Notes under the pieces: model-generated | The model's database searches: none | Told to the model about the DNA's origin: nothing | Seen by the model: only the letters and a program-made list of their open reading frames with translations | Part shown: positions 7,584 to 15,679 of the stretch, one piece after another | How positions within the stretch are numbered: position 1 is the stretch's first letter | How the letters are laid out: every line of letters starts with the position of its first letter | Translations under genes and position numbers: made by a program | Assembly (NCBI GenBank): GCA_964637515.1 | Contig: CAZWUI010000019.1 | Coordinates: 1 to 25,442, forward strand | From: RGIG4097 sp964637515 | Lineage (GTDB): Bacteria > Bacillota > Clostridia > Christensenellales > CAG-917 | DNA: 25,442 nt | Direction of reading: 5' to 3'

Positions 7584-8171
7584 TCAGAGAGTGATTCTCG
7601 ACGACAATGCACGGGACAAAGTGTTCTCGTCCGCATACTCTATCACCGAGCCTTCGGGCAGTCCCCTTGCTATTCTCGTCACTTTTATGCCGAGCGGTTT
7701 TATCAGTCGCGCAATATACATTGCGGTCGCTTCCCCTTCGACGTCGGGGTTTGTCGCAAGTATGACTTCTTCGACCTCAGGTGTCAGACGCGCAAGCAAT
7801 TCTTTGATGTGTATGTCGTTGGGCCCCACCTTGTCCATAGGGGAAATCACACCGTGCAAAACGTGGTAGACACCCTTGTAGTCCTTGACCTTTTCGAGTG
7901 CGATGACGTCTTTCGGCTCTTTGACGACGCATATCGTTTTCGGAGAGCGAGTCGCGCAGATTTCGCATATGTCCCCTTCGGTGAAGTTTCCGCAAACCGA
8001 GCAGAAATGCACCTTTTCGCGCACCCCTTTTATCGCGTCGATGAGTGAGTCTATATCTTCGTCGGGAGCGTTCATAAGCGCATAGGCATACCTTGCCGCC
8101 GTCTTTTCACCGACGGAAGGCAATTTGCCGAGTTCCGCTATCAGCCTTGCAAGTGGTTCGATATATTTCAT
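7584..8171 (-). CDS. recR: Recombination mediator protein RecR
   Basis: The 195-residue product matches the family size of about 198. It carries a helix-hairpin-helix at about 10-28 (LGKLPSVGEKTAARYA), a four-Cys zinc finger (C57, C60, C69, C72) and a Toprim domain beginning ICVVKEPKDVIALE at about 80. RecR works with RecF and RecO to load RecA on gapped DNA. It is the last gene of a dnaX-ybaB-recR set, 30 bases after ybaB. The ribosome binding site is weak (AAGGA about 13 bases upstream), so translation may depend on coupling with ybaB. No defects were seen. Confidence 0.96.
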   Translation of the reverse strand: MKYIEPLARLIAELGKLPSVGEKTAARYAYALMNAPDEDIDSLIDAIKGVREKVHFCSVCGNFTEGDICEICATRSPKTICVVKEPKDVIALEKVKDYKGVYHVLHGVISPMDKVGPNDIHIKELLARLTPEVEEVILATNPDVEGEATAMYIARLIKPLGIKVTRIARGLPEGSVIEYADENTLSRALSSRITL

Positions 8172-8201
8172 CCGACAGTCAATCCTTTTCTCAAAAATAT
8201 A

Positions 8202-8528
8202 TTAGAAAAGTCCGCCCGCCGCTCCGCCGAGAGGTCCGAGAAGTTCTTGGGAGAGTTCATCCGCTTCCTTCATCGCTTCGTTGAGTGCGGCAAGCACCAT
8301 ATCTTCGAGCATTTCTACGTCGTCGGGATCAACCGCTTCGGGTTTGATCGTGATCGCAACGGGAGTTTTGTTGCCTTTGAGAGTGACTTCAACCATACCG
8401 CCTGCCGCGGTACCGGTCACTTCTTCTTCCGCCAGTTGTTCTTGCGCTTCTTGAAGTTTTCTTTGCATCATTTGCGCTTGTTTCATTATTTGTTGCATGT
8501 TGCCGCCGCCGAATCCGCCGTAGCCCAT
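8202..8528 (-). CDS. ybaB: YbaB/EbfC family nucleoid-associated protein
   Basis: The 108-residue product starts with a Gly-rich segment and continues MQQIMKQAQMMQRKLQEAQE, the conserved N-terminal helix of YbaB/EbfC. A beta-rich core with GMVEVTLKGN follows, then DPDDVEMLEDMVLAALNEA, which also matches the family. These proteins form dimers that bind DNA as nucleoid-associated factors. The position between dnaX and recR is the classical bacterial arrangement. CGGAGG lies seven bases before the ATG and within the 16-base gap after dnaX. The Gly-rich ends are common in the family. Confidence 0.94.
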   Translation of the reverse strand: MGYGGFGGGNMQQIMKQAQMMQRKLQEAQEQLAEEEVTGTAAGGMVEVTLKGNKTPVAITIKPEAVDPDDVEMLEDMVLAALNEAMKEADELSQELLGPLGGAAGGLF

Positions 8529-8544
8529 AAGTTACCTCCGATGG

Positions 8545-10047
8545 TTATTTGATTTCGATATAATTCCCGAACATGTCTTTGAGATAGGGAATAGTCTTAT
8601 CTTCTTCTATGATTCTGATTTCTTCGATTTTGAGGGTGAGATCGCTCTTTTTCTCGAAAATCGAATTGATGAGATCCTTGTTTGCTTTCGTGGTGATGAG
8701 GTCGTAGGTGGACTGCTCGCTCACGGACACGACGAAATAATTTCCGTCAACTTTCACGTCCGCACCCACGATAGCAAGCGCAAGAATTTTATTTCCTTTG
8801 TTTTCAAGCTCGGACGCCACCGATTTCCACACCTGTCCGGCATCCGACTTGGCAGGTGCGCCGTTAAAACCCGAGCGGGTTAACTGTTGCAATTTCTTTT
8901 CAAGGATTGCGATTTTTCCTTCGAGTTCCTTGATTTTCTCGTTACCGACGTCCCCGCCGCCATTGCCCAATGTGCAAGATACGACGGTCGCTTCGAGCAA
9001 AATTCTGTGTTGAGAACTGAATCTGAACTCCCCTTCGAGTGCGTTCATCGCTTTCATTATGCTCATGCACCTTGCCACGCTATACTTGTCCGCAATGCGT
9101 TTTAGAAGCACGTAGGTCGAATCGGGGATTGACAACAACGACTTTGCGTTTCCGCACGACTTGATATATAGCACGTTTCGGAAAGTTGCCGCAAGGTCTT
9201 GCGCAAGAGTGGGTACGCTCTTGCCAAGGTCGCAAGTTTCCGCGACTATGCGCAGTGCTTCTTCGACGTTTCCGCCGGCGATTTCGTCCGCAAGGTTTGC
9301 AAGTCGCACGGGGTCGGAGGTGCCTAACACCTCAAGCACGCTCTTATAAGTCACGTTGTTATTGGAATAAGATACGCACATGTCCGCAATGGACAATGCG
9401 TCACGCACGCTACCCTGTCCCGCATTAGCGATGACGTCAACGCCTTCGGGCTCGTAAGTGATTCCGTTGTCGTCGAAAATGAAACGAATACGCTCCGCAA
9501 TCTTTTGAGGGGGTACGAGTCTGAAATCGAAACGCAAGCAACGAGAAAGTATCGTCGCGGGAATTTGCCTGACTTCCGTCGTCGCAAGGATGAATATCGC
9601 ATGCGCGGGCGGTTCTTCAAGAGTTTTGAGAAGGGCGTTGTACGCACCCTTTGAAAGCATGTGCACTTCGTCGACGATGTAGACTTTATACTTGCCTATC
9701 GTAGGCGGGAACAAAACCTTGTCCGTCAATTCTCGGACTTGATCGACGGAGTTGTTTGAAGCCGCGTCGATTTCGAGCACGTCGAAGTTGCCGTTCAAAG
9801 ATAGTTCACGACAAACGTCGCACTTTCCGCAGGGAGAATAGTCGACGGGAGTGGGACAGTTGACCGCTCTTGCAAAGATTTTCGCAACCGAAGTCTTGCC
9901 CGTACCGCGCGTGCCTGTGAAAATGTACGCATGCCCGATTGTGCCTGTTGCAATTTGATTTTTCAACGTTCGCACGATATGGTCCTGTCCGATGACGTCG
10001 TCAAAGGTTTCAGGGCGGTATCTGCGATATAAAGATGTGTACGCCAT
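8545..10047 (-). CDS. dnaX: DNA polymerase III gamma/tau clamp-loader subunit
   Basis: The 500-residue product opens with MAYTSLYRRYRPETFDDVIG, the conserved DnaX start. It carries Walker A GTRGTGKT (45-52), zinc Cys at 64, 73, 76 and 79, Walker B VYIVDEVHML (122-131), the sensor region ATTE and the arginine-finger SRC motif near 168-170. Domain III follows to about 370, then a coiled linker (EGKIAILEKKLQQL) and a tau-like C-terminal domain. It loads the sliding clamp and bridges polymerase and helicase. I saw no strong A-rich slippery site for a gamma-form frameshift. The ATG has no Shine-Dalgarno sequence and lies seven bases after a TATAAT box, so the mRNA is predicted to be leaderless. 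Confidence 0.96.
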   Translation of the reverse strand: MAYTSLYRRYRPETFDDVIGQDHIVRTLKNQIATGTIGHAYIFTGTRGTGKTSVAKIFARAVNCPTPVDYSPCGKCDVCRELSLNGNFDVLEIDAASNNSVDQVRELTDKVLFPPTIGKYKVYIVDEVHMLSKGAYNALLKTLEEPPAHAIFILATTEVRQIPATILSRCLRFDFRLVPPQKIAERIRFIFDDNGITYEPEGVDVIANAGQGSVRDALSIADMCVSYSNNNVTYKSVLEVLGTSDPVRLANLADEIAGGNVEEALRIVAETCDLGKSVPTLAQDLAATFRNVLYIKSCGNAKSLLSIPDSTYVLLKRIADKYSVARCMSIMKAMNALEGEFRFSSQHRILLEATVVSCTLGNGGGDVGNEKIKELEGKIAILEKKLQQLTRSGFNGAPAKSDAGQVWKSVASELENKGNKILALAIVGADVKVDGNYFVVSVSEQSTYDLITTKANKDLINSIFEKKSDLTLKIEEIRIIEEDKTIPYLKDMFGNYIEIK

Positions 10048-10054
10048 AGGAAGT

Positions 10055-10083
10055 ATTATAAACTATTTAAGAATATAATGCAA
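10055..10083 (-). promoter_or_regulatory. Promoter of the dnaX operon, leaderless configuration
   Basis: On the minus strand, TTGCAT (10083-10078), a 17-base spacer and a perfect TATAAT (10060-10055). Only seven bases (ACTTCCT) separate the -10 box from the ATG at 10047, so the predicted first transcribed base is the A of ATG. Confidence 0.7.
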
Positions 10084-10144
10084 GAAAAATATCCGCGCGC
10101 GCCCATCAAATTGCAAACGAACGAAAAATCAAAAACCTAAAACC

Positions 10145-10870
10145 TCAATCAATCTCGTTTGTCAAAGCGATATAGCAATTCACAAGTTGTATCGTCTGGT
10201 GTCTTAGCGAAGACAAGGCGGTCGCCGAATCGCCACATTCAACACCGTCAATTAGGGCAAGACAAGTCACGAGAGCGAGTTTCAACGAAGTGATTTTTTC
10301 ATCGTCGGAGTTTTTCGTATTTTCGTAGAACACGGACTTTATCTCATCAATTTGTGCATATAAAACATTTAATTGAGTGTTTAACTCTTGCAATGATATA
10401 CTGCCGTCCGCAACGGAATTTGTGAGCGAATACAGTCCGTCAAACGCCACGTCTATGTAGGTCAACGCACCTTTAATCACGTTGTCATCCTTGCCGTATT
10501 TCACCTTTTTCGAAGTCTTTTTCACAAGGTATGCGCCCGTATAATCAAGCGCACCAAGCACGTCGTTTGCGCCCTTTTCCGTGGGATAAACCGCAAGCAA
10601 AATCTTGTTTCCGTCCGCTATATCGAGATACCCCGCCCCGCCTTTCTTTTTGATGACGTTTGCCGTTTCCCTTGCCATACTCCGATTTTCCCCACCGTCC
10701 ACGCATATGAAATAAAACGTGCGCCCGTCCGTACTTTCCCTGAAAACCGCAGACACAATGCTATCCCCGCCAATGAAAAAACCGAGCGCAAGCGTCATCG
10801 CAAAACAAAGCACAATCGTCGCCACAACCATACCGTCCACCCTATCCGCACGCTTCCGATTTCTCCGCAT
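10145..10870 (-). CDS. Membrane-anchored SPOR-like domain protein
   Basis: This encodes 241 residues: a basic cytosolic N-terminus (RRNRKRADR), one membrane helix at about 14-36, then an extracellular part. The stretch from FYFICVDGG to about residue 110, with repeated beta-alpha character and LLAVYPTEKGANDVLGAL, resembles a SPOR (sporulation-related, peptidoglycan-binding) domain. The remainder is helical and unassigned. A similar one-helix-plus-SPOR layout is known for SpoIIB-like proteins of spore-formers, but that assignment is tentative. A TTG start 36 bases upstream is possible; I prefer the ATG at 10870. Neither has a Shine-Dalgarno sequence, and TACAAT sits five bases before the ATG. 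It ends 97 bases before dnaX on the same strand. Confidence 0.72.
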   Translation of the reverse strand: MRRNRKRADRVDGMVVATIVLCFAMTLALGFFIGGDSIVSAVFRESTDGRTFYFICVDGGENRSMARETANVIKKKGGAGYLDIADGNKILLAVYPTEKGANDVLGALDYTGAYLVKKTSKKVKYGKDDNVIKGALTYIDVAFDGLYSLTNSVADGSISLQELNTQLNVLYAQIDEIKSVFYENTKNSDDEKITSLKLALVTCLALIDGVECGDSATALSSLRHQTIQLVNCYIALTNEID

Positions 10871-10875
10871 AGAAA

Positions 10876-10906
10876 ATTGTATGAAACCCGACAAAACGAT
10901 ATGCAA
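10876..10906 (-). promoter_or_regulatory. Possible leaderless promoter of the SPOR-like gene
   Basis: On the minus strand, TTGCAT (10906-10901), a 19-base spacer and TACAAT (10881-10876), five bases before the ATG at 10870. The spacer is longer than ideal. The arrangement repeats that of dnaX, including the same TTGCAT box. Confidence 0.35.
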
Positions 10907-10924
10907 ACAACCCGTTTGATAGAA

Positions 10925-10948
10925 AAAACGTACAAGAAAACGTACAAG
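10925..10948. repeat. Tandem 12-mer direct repeat
   Basis: AAAACGTACAAG is present twice head to tail with no spacer, just upstream of the SPOR-like gene. It could be a paired binding site or a chance duplication. Confidence 0.6.
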
Positions 10949-10999
10949 TCTGCGCTTTAAAAAAAGTGGAGTTTAATTTTAACGGTGCGCTCCCACGAG

Positions 11000-11021
11000 A
11001 TTCCCACGCTACGCTCGGAAT
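11000..11021. repeat. REP-like palindrome
   Basis: ATTCC and GGAAT flank a CACGCTACGCTC core. On the minus strand it reads TGTCATTCCGAGCGTAGCG, which resembles short dispersed palindromes that I recall from many bacterial genomes. Only one copy is seen in this window. Confidence 0.4.
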
Positions 11022-11026
11022 GACAG

Positions 11027-11058
11027 AAAAAAAGCACTGCAACCGCAGTGCTTTTTCC
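11027..11058 (-). terminator. Terminator of the dCMP deaminase gene
   Basis: AAAAAGCACTGC pairs with GCAGTGCTTTTT around an AACC loop, with a longer T-run on the minus strand. It begins at the stop codon of the deaminase gene. Confidence 0.9.
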
Positions 11059-11510
11059 TACTCTTCCACAAATTGTTCGACGGGGATTCCTGCTTCGTTG
11101 AAAAGTTCCATCGAGAATGCGTCGGGGTACGGGTGCTTGTAAACAACACGCGCTATGCCGCTATTGATGATTATTCTCGTGCAAATCGTGCAGGGTTGGT
11201 GGGTGCAATAGAGAGTCGCTCCGTCAACGGATATGCCTTTCTTTGCGGCTTGTGCAATGGCGTTTTGTTCCGCATGGACTGCGTAGCACTTCTCTTGTTG
11301 CGTACCGCTCTTGATACCGAGTTCGTCGCGCATGCAATAGCCCTTGTCGCGACAGTTGAAGATACCGGACGGCGCACCGTTGTAACCGGTGGTCAGAATG
11401 CGTTTATCCTTGACGATGACTGCGCCGATTGCTCTACCCTTTCTTGCGCAACTCGTCCAAGTGGACACGAGTTCAGCCATATCCATAAAGCGTTTATCCC
11501 ATCTATCCAT
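11058..11510 (-). CDS. comEB: Deoxycytidylate (dCMP) deaminase, ComEB type
   Basis: The 150-residue zinc enzyme deaminates dCMP to dUMP for dTTP synthesis. The cytidine deaminase fold is shown by VHAEQNAI (His79 zinc ligand, Glu81 catalytic) and HQPCTICTR (Cys107 and Cys110 zinc ligands). The early segment CARKGRAIGAVIVKD and the TGYNGAPSG loop are typical of dCMP rather than free-cytidine deaminases. The frame is open 48 bases further upstream, but the ATG at 11510 has GGAGGA six bases before it and is the family start. It appears to be monocistronic, with its own terminator and a promoter near 11561-11590. In some Firmicutes this gene sits in the competence operon; here there is no comEA or comEC. 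Confidence 0.94.
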   Translation of the reverse strand: MDRWDKRFMDMAELVSTWTSCARKGRAIGAVIVKDKRILTTGYNGAPSGIFNCRDKGYCMRDELGIKSGTQQEKCYAVHAEQNAIAQAAKKGISVDGATLYCTHQPCTICTRIIINSGIARVVYKHPYPDAFSMELFNEAGIPVEQFVEE

Positions 11511-11560
11511 AAATTCCTCCGAAAGATAAAAATGTTTTATTGCTATTTTCTTAAACATAT

Positions 11561-11590
11561 ATTATCATATAAAGACGGTTGCTTCAACAA
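11561..11590 (-). promoter_or_regulatory. Predicted dCMP deaminase promoter
   Basis: On the minus strand, TTGTTG (11590-11585), an 18-base spacer and GATAAT (11566-11561), giving a leader of about 44 bases with a strong ribosome binding site. Confidence 0.45.
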
Positions 11591-11629
11591 TCTTTTTCAA
11601 ATTTAGCCAAAAATTTGTGACATAAACTA

Positions 11630-11658
11630 TTGACATTTGGCAAACGAAGATTTAGAAT
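11630..11658 (+). promoter_or_regulatory. groESL promoter
   Basis: A perfect TTGACA at 11630-11635, a 17-base spacer and TAGAAT at 11653-11658. The start site, near 11665, falls inside the CIRCE element. Confidence 0.85.
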
Positions 11659-11659
11659 G

Positions 11660-11686
11660 TTAGCAATCAAGCACGAAGAGTGCCAA
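11660..11686 (+). promoter_or_regulatory. CIRCE operator (HrcA binding site)
   Basis: TTAGCAATC, nine bases, GAGTGCCAA. The consensus is TTAGCACTC-N9-GAGTGCTAA, so each arm has one mismatch. It overlaps the transcription start, as expected for HrcA repression released on heat stress. hrcA itself is not in the window. Confidence 0.93.
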
Positions 11687-11708
11687 ATAATTTATTCGGA
11701 GGCAATTT

Positions 11709-11993
11709 ATGACAATCAAACCTTTGTTCGACAAAGTAGTTTTGAAAGCAATCGAAAACGATGAAACCACCGCTAGCGGAATCGTCCTTCCCGGCACCGC
11801 TCAAGAGAAAACTCAAACCGCAATAGTCGTTGCAGTCGGTCCCGGCGGAATCATCGACGGTAAAGAAGTCAAAATGCAAGTAAGCGTAGGCGACAAAGTT
11901 CTCTACGGCAAATATAGCGGCAGCGAATTCAAAATCGACGGACAAGACATCGTAGTCGTTCGTCAAGCGGATATTCTCGCAATCGTAGAATAA
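11709..11993 (+). CDS. groES: Co-chaperonin GroES
   Basis: The 94-residue product is a standard GroES. It starts TIKPLFDKVVLKAIENDETT, contains the mobile loop SGIVLPGTAQEKTQ (about 23-36) that contacts GroEL, and ends with the conserved DIVVVRQADILAIVE strand. It forms the heptameric lid of the GroEL chamber. CGGAGG lies seven bases before the ATG. groEL begins 11 bases after the stop, so the two are one operon under the CIRCE-controlled promoter. Codon use is strongly biased, as expected for a highly expressed gene. Confidence 0.97.
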   Translation: MTIKPLFDKVVLKAIENDETTASGIVLPGTAQEKTQTAIVVAVGPGGIIDGKEVKMQVSVGDKVLYGKYSGSEFKIDGQDIVVVRQADILAIVE

Positions 11994-12004
11994 GGAGGCA
12001 GTTT

Positions 12005-13627
12005 ATGGCTAAACAATTCAAATACGGCGACGACGCAAGAAAGGCTCTCGAAGCAGGCGTCGACACTCTCGCAAATACCGTCAAAATCACTCTCGGTCCT
12101 AAAGGCAGAAACGTCGTCCTCGACAAGCCTTACGGCGGTCCGCTCGTCACCAATGACGGCGTGACTATTGCAAAAGAAATACAAGTGGAAGACCCGTTTG
12201 AAAATATGGGTGCGGCGATCATTCGCGAAGTTTCCACCAAGACCAACGACGTAGCGGGTGACGGCACCACCACCGCAGCGGTTCTTGCACAAGCAATCGT
12301 CAAAGAAGGTCACAAAAACGTTGCGGCAGGCGCAAATCCTATGGTCCTCAAGAAAGGTATCGCATACGCAACCGAAGTCGCAGTCGAAGAACTCAAGAAG
12401 ATCTCCAAACCCGTGACTGATAGCAAGTCTATCGCACAAGTCGGCGCAATCTCCGCAGCGGACGACGAAATCGGCAATCTCATTGCGGAAGCAATGGACA
12501 AAGTCGGCAAAGACGGCGTCATCACCATCGAAGAAGGCAAGGCAATGACCACCGAACTCACCGTCGTCGAAGGTATGCAATTCGATCGCGGATACGTGTC
12601 CCCCTACCTTGTCACCAACACCGACAAAATGGAAGCAGATCTCGACAGTCCCGTCATTCTCATCACGGACAAGAAGATCAGCAACGTGCAAGAACTCCTT
12701 CCCCTTCTCGAACAAGTTGTCAAGAACGGTCTGAAACTCCTCATCATCTCGGATGAAATCGAAGGCGAAGCACTCACCACCATCATCGTCAACAAACTCA
12801 AAGGCGTGTTCAACTGCGTTGCGGTCAAAGCACCCGGTTTCGGCGACAGAAGAAAAGCGTATCTCGAAGACATCGCAATTCTCACCGGCGGTACTTATAT
12901 CAATAGCGATCTCGGCTATGAACTCAAAGACGTCACTCTCGATATGCTCGGCAGAGCGAAATCCGTCAAGGTCGGCAAGGACAACACCACCATTATCGGA
13001 GGCGCAGGCGATCCCCAAGCGATCCAAGACAGAGTCAAATCCATTCGCACCCAAATCGAAGCAAGCACGTCCGATTACGACAAAGAAAAACTCCACGAAA
13101 GAGTTGCAAAACTCGCAGGCGGTGTGGCGGTTATCGGCGTAGGCGCGGCGACCGAAGTCGAAATGAAAGAACGCAAAATGCGTATCGAAGACGCACTCAA
13201 CGCAACTCGCGCGGCGGTTGAAGAAGGTATCGTCCCCGGTGGCGGTGTGGCACTTCTCAAGATCGCTCCCGCAGTCAAGAAAGCGTGTGCAAAACTCGAA
13301 GGCGACGTCAAGACGGGTTCCACCATCGTTCTCAAAGCACTCGAAGCACCTATCCGTCAAATCGCCGAAAACGCAGGTGTTGACGGTGGTGTCGTAGCAG
13401 CAACGATCTCTGCGGCAAGAAGTGCAACCTACGGTTACGATGCGGCGAAAGACCGCTACTGCGATATGATCGAAGCGGGTATTCTCGATCCGACCAAAGT
13501 CGCGCGTTGCGCACTGCAAAACGCAGCGTCCGTTGCATCCACCCTGCTCACGACCGAAGCACTCGTCACCGACATCAAAGAGCCTATGCCCGCTCCTGCA
13601 ATGCCCGCAGGCGGAATGGACTACTAA
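12005..13627 (+). CDS. groEL: Chaperonin GroEL (Hsp60)
   Basis: The 540-residue product is a full-length ATP-driven folding chaperonin. Conserved parts include GPKGRN (31-36), GDGTTT (85-90, ATP binding), ATEVEMKERKMRIEDALNAT in the intermediate domain, GIVPGGGVALL and the C-terminal GGM tail (PAGGMDY). AAGGAGG precedes the ATG by seven bases. The reverse strand has a long open frame through the gene, but this is a shadow of its biased codon use. It is the only groEL copy in the window, and nothing in it appears defective. Confidence 0.98.
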   Translation: MAKQFKYGDDARKALEAGVDTLANTVKITLGPKGRNVVLDKPYGGPLVTNDGVTIAKEIQVEDPFENMGAAIIREVSTKTNDVAGDGTTTAAVLAQAIVKEGHKNVAAGANPMVLKKGIAYATEVAVEELKKISKPVTDSKSIAQVGAISAADDEIGNLIAEAMDKVGKDGVITIEEGKAMTTELTVVEGMQFDRGYVSPYLVTNTDKMEADLDSPVILITDKKISNVQELLPLLEQVVKNGLKLLIISDEIEGEALTTIIVNKLKGVFNCVAVKAPGFGDRRKAYLEDIAILTGGTYINSDLGYELKDVTLDMLGRAKSVKVGKDNTTIIGGAGDPQAIQDRVKSIRTQIEASTSDYDKEKLHERVAKLAGGVAVIGVGAATEVEMKERKMRIEDALNATRAAVEEGIVPGGGVALLKIAPAVKKACAKLEGDVKTGSTIVLKALEAPIRQIAENAGVDGGVVAATISAARSATYGYDAAKDRYCDMIEAGILDPTKVARCALQNAASVASTLLTTEALVTDIKEPMPAPAMPAGGMDY

Positions 13628-13640
13628 GATAAGTCAATTC

Positions 13641-13672
13641 AAAACCCGACTGCAAAGTCGGGTTTTCTTTTG
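13641..13672 (+). terminator. groESL terminator
   Basis: AAAACCCGAC and GTCGGGTTTT pair around TGCAAA, followed by CTTTTG. It lies 14 bases after the groEL stop. Confidence 0.92.
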
Positions 13673-13773
13673 TCATGCAATTAAAATTGCAAGCAAGTTG
13701 CAATTTCACGCATAACGACAAAACTCTGCGACAAAAAAGTCCTACTATAAAACCGCAATAAAAACTTAACAAT

Positions 13774-13805
13774 AAAAAACGCACAACCTTTCGGTGTGCG
13801 TTTTC
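13774..13805 (-). terminator. proS terminator
   Basis: AAACGCACAACC pairs with GGTGTGCGTTT with one bulged A and a TTTC loop; a T-run follows on the minus strand. It is about 90 bases beyond the proS stop. The convergent gap also has a small TTGCAA...TTGCAA hairpin near 13686-13702 and nothing else recognisable. Confidence 0.8.
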
Positions 13806-13894
13806 GTTTATGATTGAGTTTTTTGTGATTACGTTTTTCTTTTGTTTAAGTTTTGTTGAAGTTTTTGGAATTTGAATATCCGGTCAACTTTAAA

Positions 13895-15616
13895 TTACTT
13901 CAATTCGTCGTACTTCTTTTGCATCATTTCGTCGATATAGGCAAGAGCGTTGTCATAACTCACTTTTTCCATTGCCATTGTCGCGCGGTCGGTGACTTCG
14001 ATTTCACCATTTGCAAGTCCTCTGGGGCTGACGACTACTCTTATAGGCATACCCATAAGGTCTGCGTCTGCGAATTTCACACCGGGACTGACGTTTCTAT
14101 CATCGAAAAGCACGCTAACGCCTTTTGCTTTGAGTGCTTCATAGAGCGCAAACGCCTTTTCTTTTACGGTTTCGTCATCAATACGGATTGCGCAGATATG
14201 CACTTTGTAGGGAGCGACGGTGATGGGCAGGATGAGTCCCGCTTTGTCGTTGGATTCTTGCGCAATGGATGCAATCGCACGACCTACGCCGATGCCGTAG
14301 CAACCCATAATAGGAGTGACCGCTTCCCCTTTTTCGTTGAGGACGGTCATACCCATAGATGCGGTATATTTCGTGCCGAGTTGGAAAATATTGCCGATTT
14401 CGATACCGTTTTCAAGGTGGAGGGGTTTTCCGCAGACGGGGCATCTATCCCCTGCGTTGACCTTCGCGATATCCACGAAACTATCGGGGTGAATATCTCT
14501 TGCGACGTTGACGCCCTTGACGTGATAATCCGCCTTGTTTGCGCCGATGACCATATTATACGCACCTTTCAAGGACTCGTCATACACGACGATACCGTTT
14601 TTGAGGTTGAGACCGACGGGGCCGATATTGCCTGCGACAAGCCCGGATTCCTCGTCCGCTTCCCAAGGTACTATATTCTTTTTGATAGCCTTTTTGAGTT
14701 TTGCTTCGTTGACTTCGAGGTCCCCTCTGATGAATGCGACGACGACGGTTTGTTCACCCTTGACCGCATAGACGACTGCTTTTATGGTATTGTAGGGTTT
14801 CACGCCGATATAGTCGCAAACTGCGTCAATGTCGTGTGCCTTGTCCGTGAAGACTTCTTCCATAGAAATATCTTCGCCGAAATCCACTTCGGGACGGACA
14901 CCTGCGGCAACTTCCATGTTGGACTTATATCCGCATTCGTCGCAAAGGACGAGAGTATCTTCTCCGACTTCGGTGAGGAGCATAAATTCGTGTGCTACGC
15001 TGCCGCCCATCATACCGCTATCCGATTTGACCGCGATGAAGTTTTTGAGTCCGATACGGCGGAATATATTGAAGTACGCCTCATATGCTCTTTCATAATA
15101 CTTCTCAAGGTCTTCTTGGGACATATGGAAAGAATAAGCGTCCTTCATCGTGAACTCTCTCACACGGATAAGGCCACCCCTACAACGAGGCTCGTCGCGG
15201 AATTTGGTCTGGATTTGGTAGATCATAAACGGGAGTTGGTTGTAGCTCGACACGGTGTTTTTCGCCATATGAACCGCCGCCTCTTCGTGCGTCATGCCAA
15301 GGAGCATATCCTTTCCGCCCCTATCCTTGAAACGCACCATTTCACTGCCGATAGACGAGTATCTGCCCGACAAATCCCACATTTCGCGAGGCATAACAAC
15401 GGGGAATTTGACTTCTTGACCGTCGATTTTGTTCATCTCGTCGCGGATGATATTCTCGATATTGAGCGCCATCAACTGGGCGGGACTGGTGAGTGAGAAA
15501 ATGCCGTTCGCAACGGGTTTGATATAGCCTGCGCGAGCAAGCAATACGTGACTGAGAATGGTGACGTCCGACGGAGCTTCTTTGACGCGTTCGCCGACAA
15601 GTTTACTGAGTAGCAT
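13895..15616 (-). CDS. proS: Prolyl-tRNA synthetase, bacterial type with editing domain
   Basis: The 573-residue class II synthetase charges tRNA-Pro. Motif 1 lies around residues 60-80 (EVKFPVVMPREMWDLSGRY), motif 2 is FRDEPRCRGGLIRVREF with the following TMKDAYSF, and motif 3 is CYGIGVGRAIASIAQE. Between motifs 2 and 3 lies the inserted editing domain (about 225-400) that hydrolyses Ala-tRNA-Pro, so this is the long bacterial form. The C-terminal anticodon-binding domain contains VLFDDRNVSPGVKFADADL. An AGG-type ribosome binding site lies before the ATG at 15616, and the leader is about 28 bases, too short for a T-box. It is monocistronic. Confidence 0.97.
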   Translation of the reverse strand: MLLSKLVGERVKEAPSDVTILSHVLLARAGYIKPVANGIFSLTSPAQLMALNIENIIRDEMNKIDGQEVKFPVVMPREMWDLSGRYSSIGSEMVRFKDRGGKDMLLGMTHEEAAVHMAKNTVSSYNQLPFMIYQIQTKFRDEPRCRGGLIRVREFTMKDAYSFHMSQEDLEKYYERAYEAYFNIFRRIGLKNFIAVKSDSGMMGGSVAHEFMLLTEVGEDTLVLCDECGYKSNMEVAAGVRPEVDFGEDISMEEVFTDKAHDIDAVCDYIGVKPYNTIKAVVYAVKGEQTVVVAFIRGDLEVNEAKLKKAIKKNIVPWEADEESGLVAGNIGPVGLNLKNGIVVYDESLKGAYNMVIGANKADYHVKGVNVARDIHPDSFVDIAKVNAGDRCPVCGKPLHLENGIEIGNIFQLGTKYTASMGMTVLNEKGEAVTPIMGCYGIGVGRAIASIAQESNDKAGLILPITVAPYKVHICAIRIDDETVKEKAFALYEALKAKGVSVLFDDRNVSPGVKFADADLMGMPIRVVVSPRGLANGEIEVTDRATMAMEKVSYDNALAYIDEMMQKKYDELK

Positions 15617-15650
15617 AGTGCCTAATTTCCTTTAATTATTTATCTATGAG

Positions 15651-15679
15651 ATTATATACTCAAAATCAATATAACGCAA
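15651..15679 (-). promoter_or_regulatory. proS promoter
   Basis: On the minus strand, TTGCGT (15679-15674), a 17-base spacer and a perfect TATAAT (15656-15651). The rest of the 189-base gap 15617-15805 shows nothing further. Confidence 0.7.

Noticed and set aside
8545..10047. Programmed frameshift producing a short gamma form of DnaX
   Set aside because: No A6G-type slippery heptamer with a downstream stem was seen in the linker region.
10048..10144. Signal recognition particle RNA next to dnaX
   Set aside because: This RNA often lies upstream of dnaX in Firmicutes, but the 97-base gap holds no matching conserved loop.
11963..13519. 518-codon open frame on the minus strand across groEL
   Set aside because: It is fully antisense to an unmistakable groEL and is Cys/Phe/Asp-rich nonsense. 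The strongly biased codon use of groEL removes stops on the other strand.
13853..15496. 547-codon open frame on the plus strand across proS
   Set aside because: It lies antisense to proS, which has all class II motifs; the translation resembles no protein and shows the same antisense composition as other shadows.
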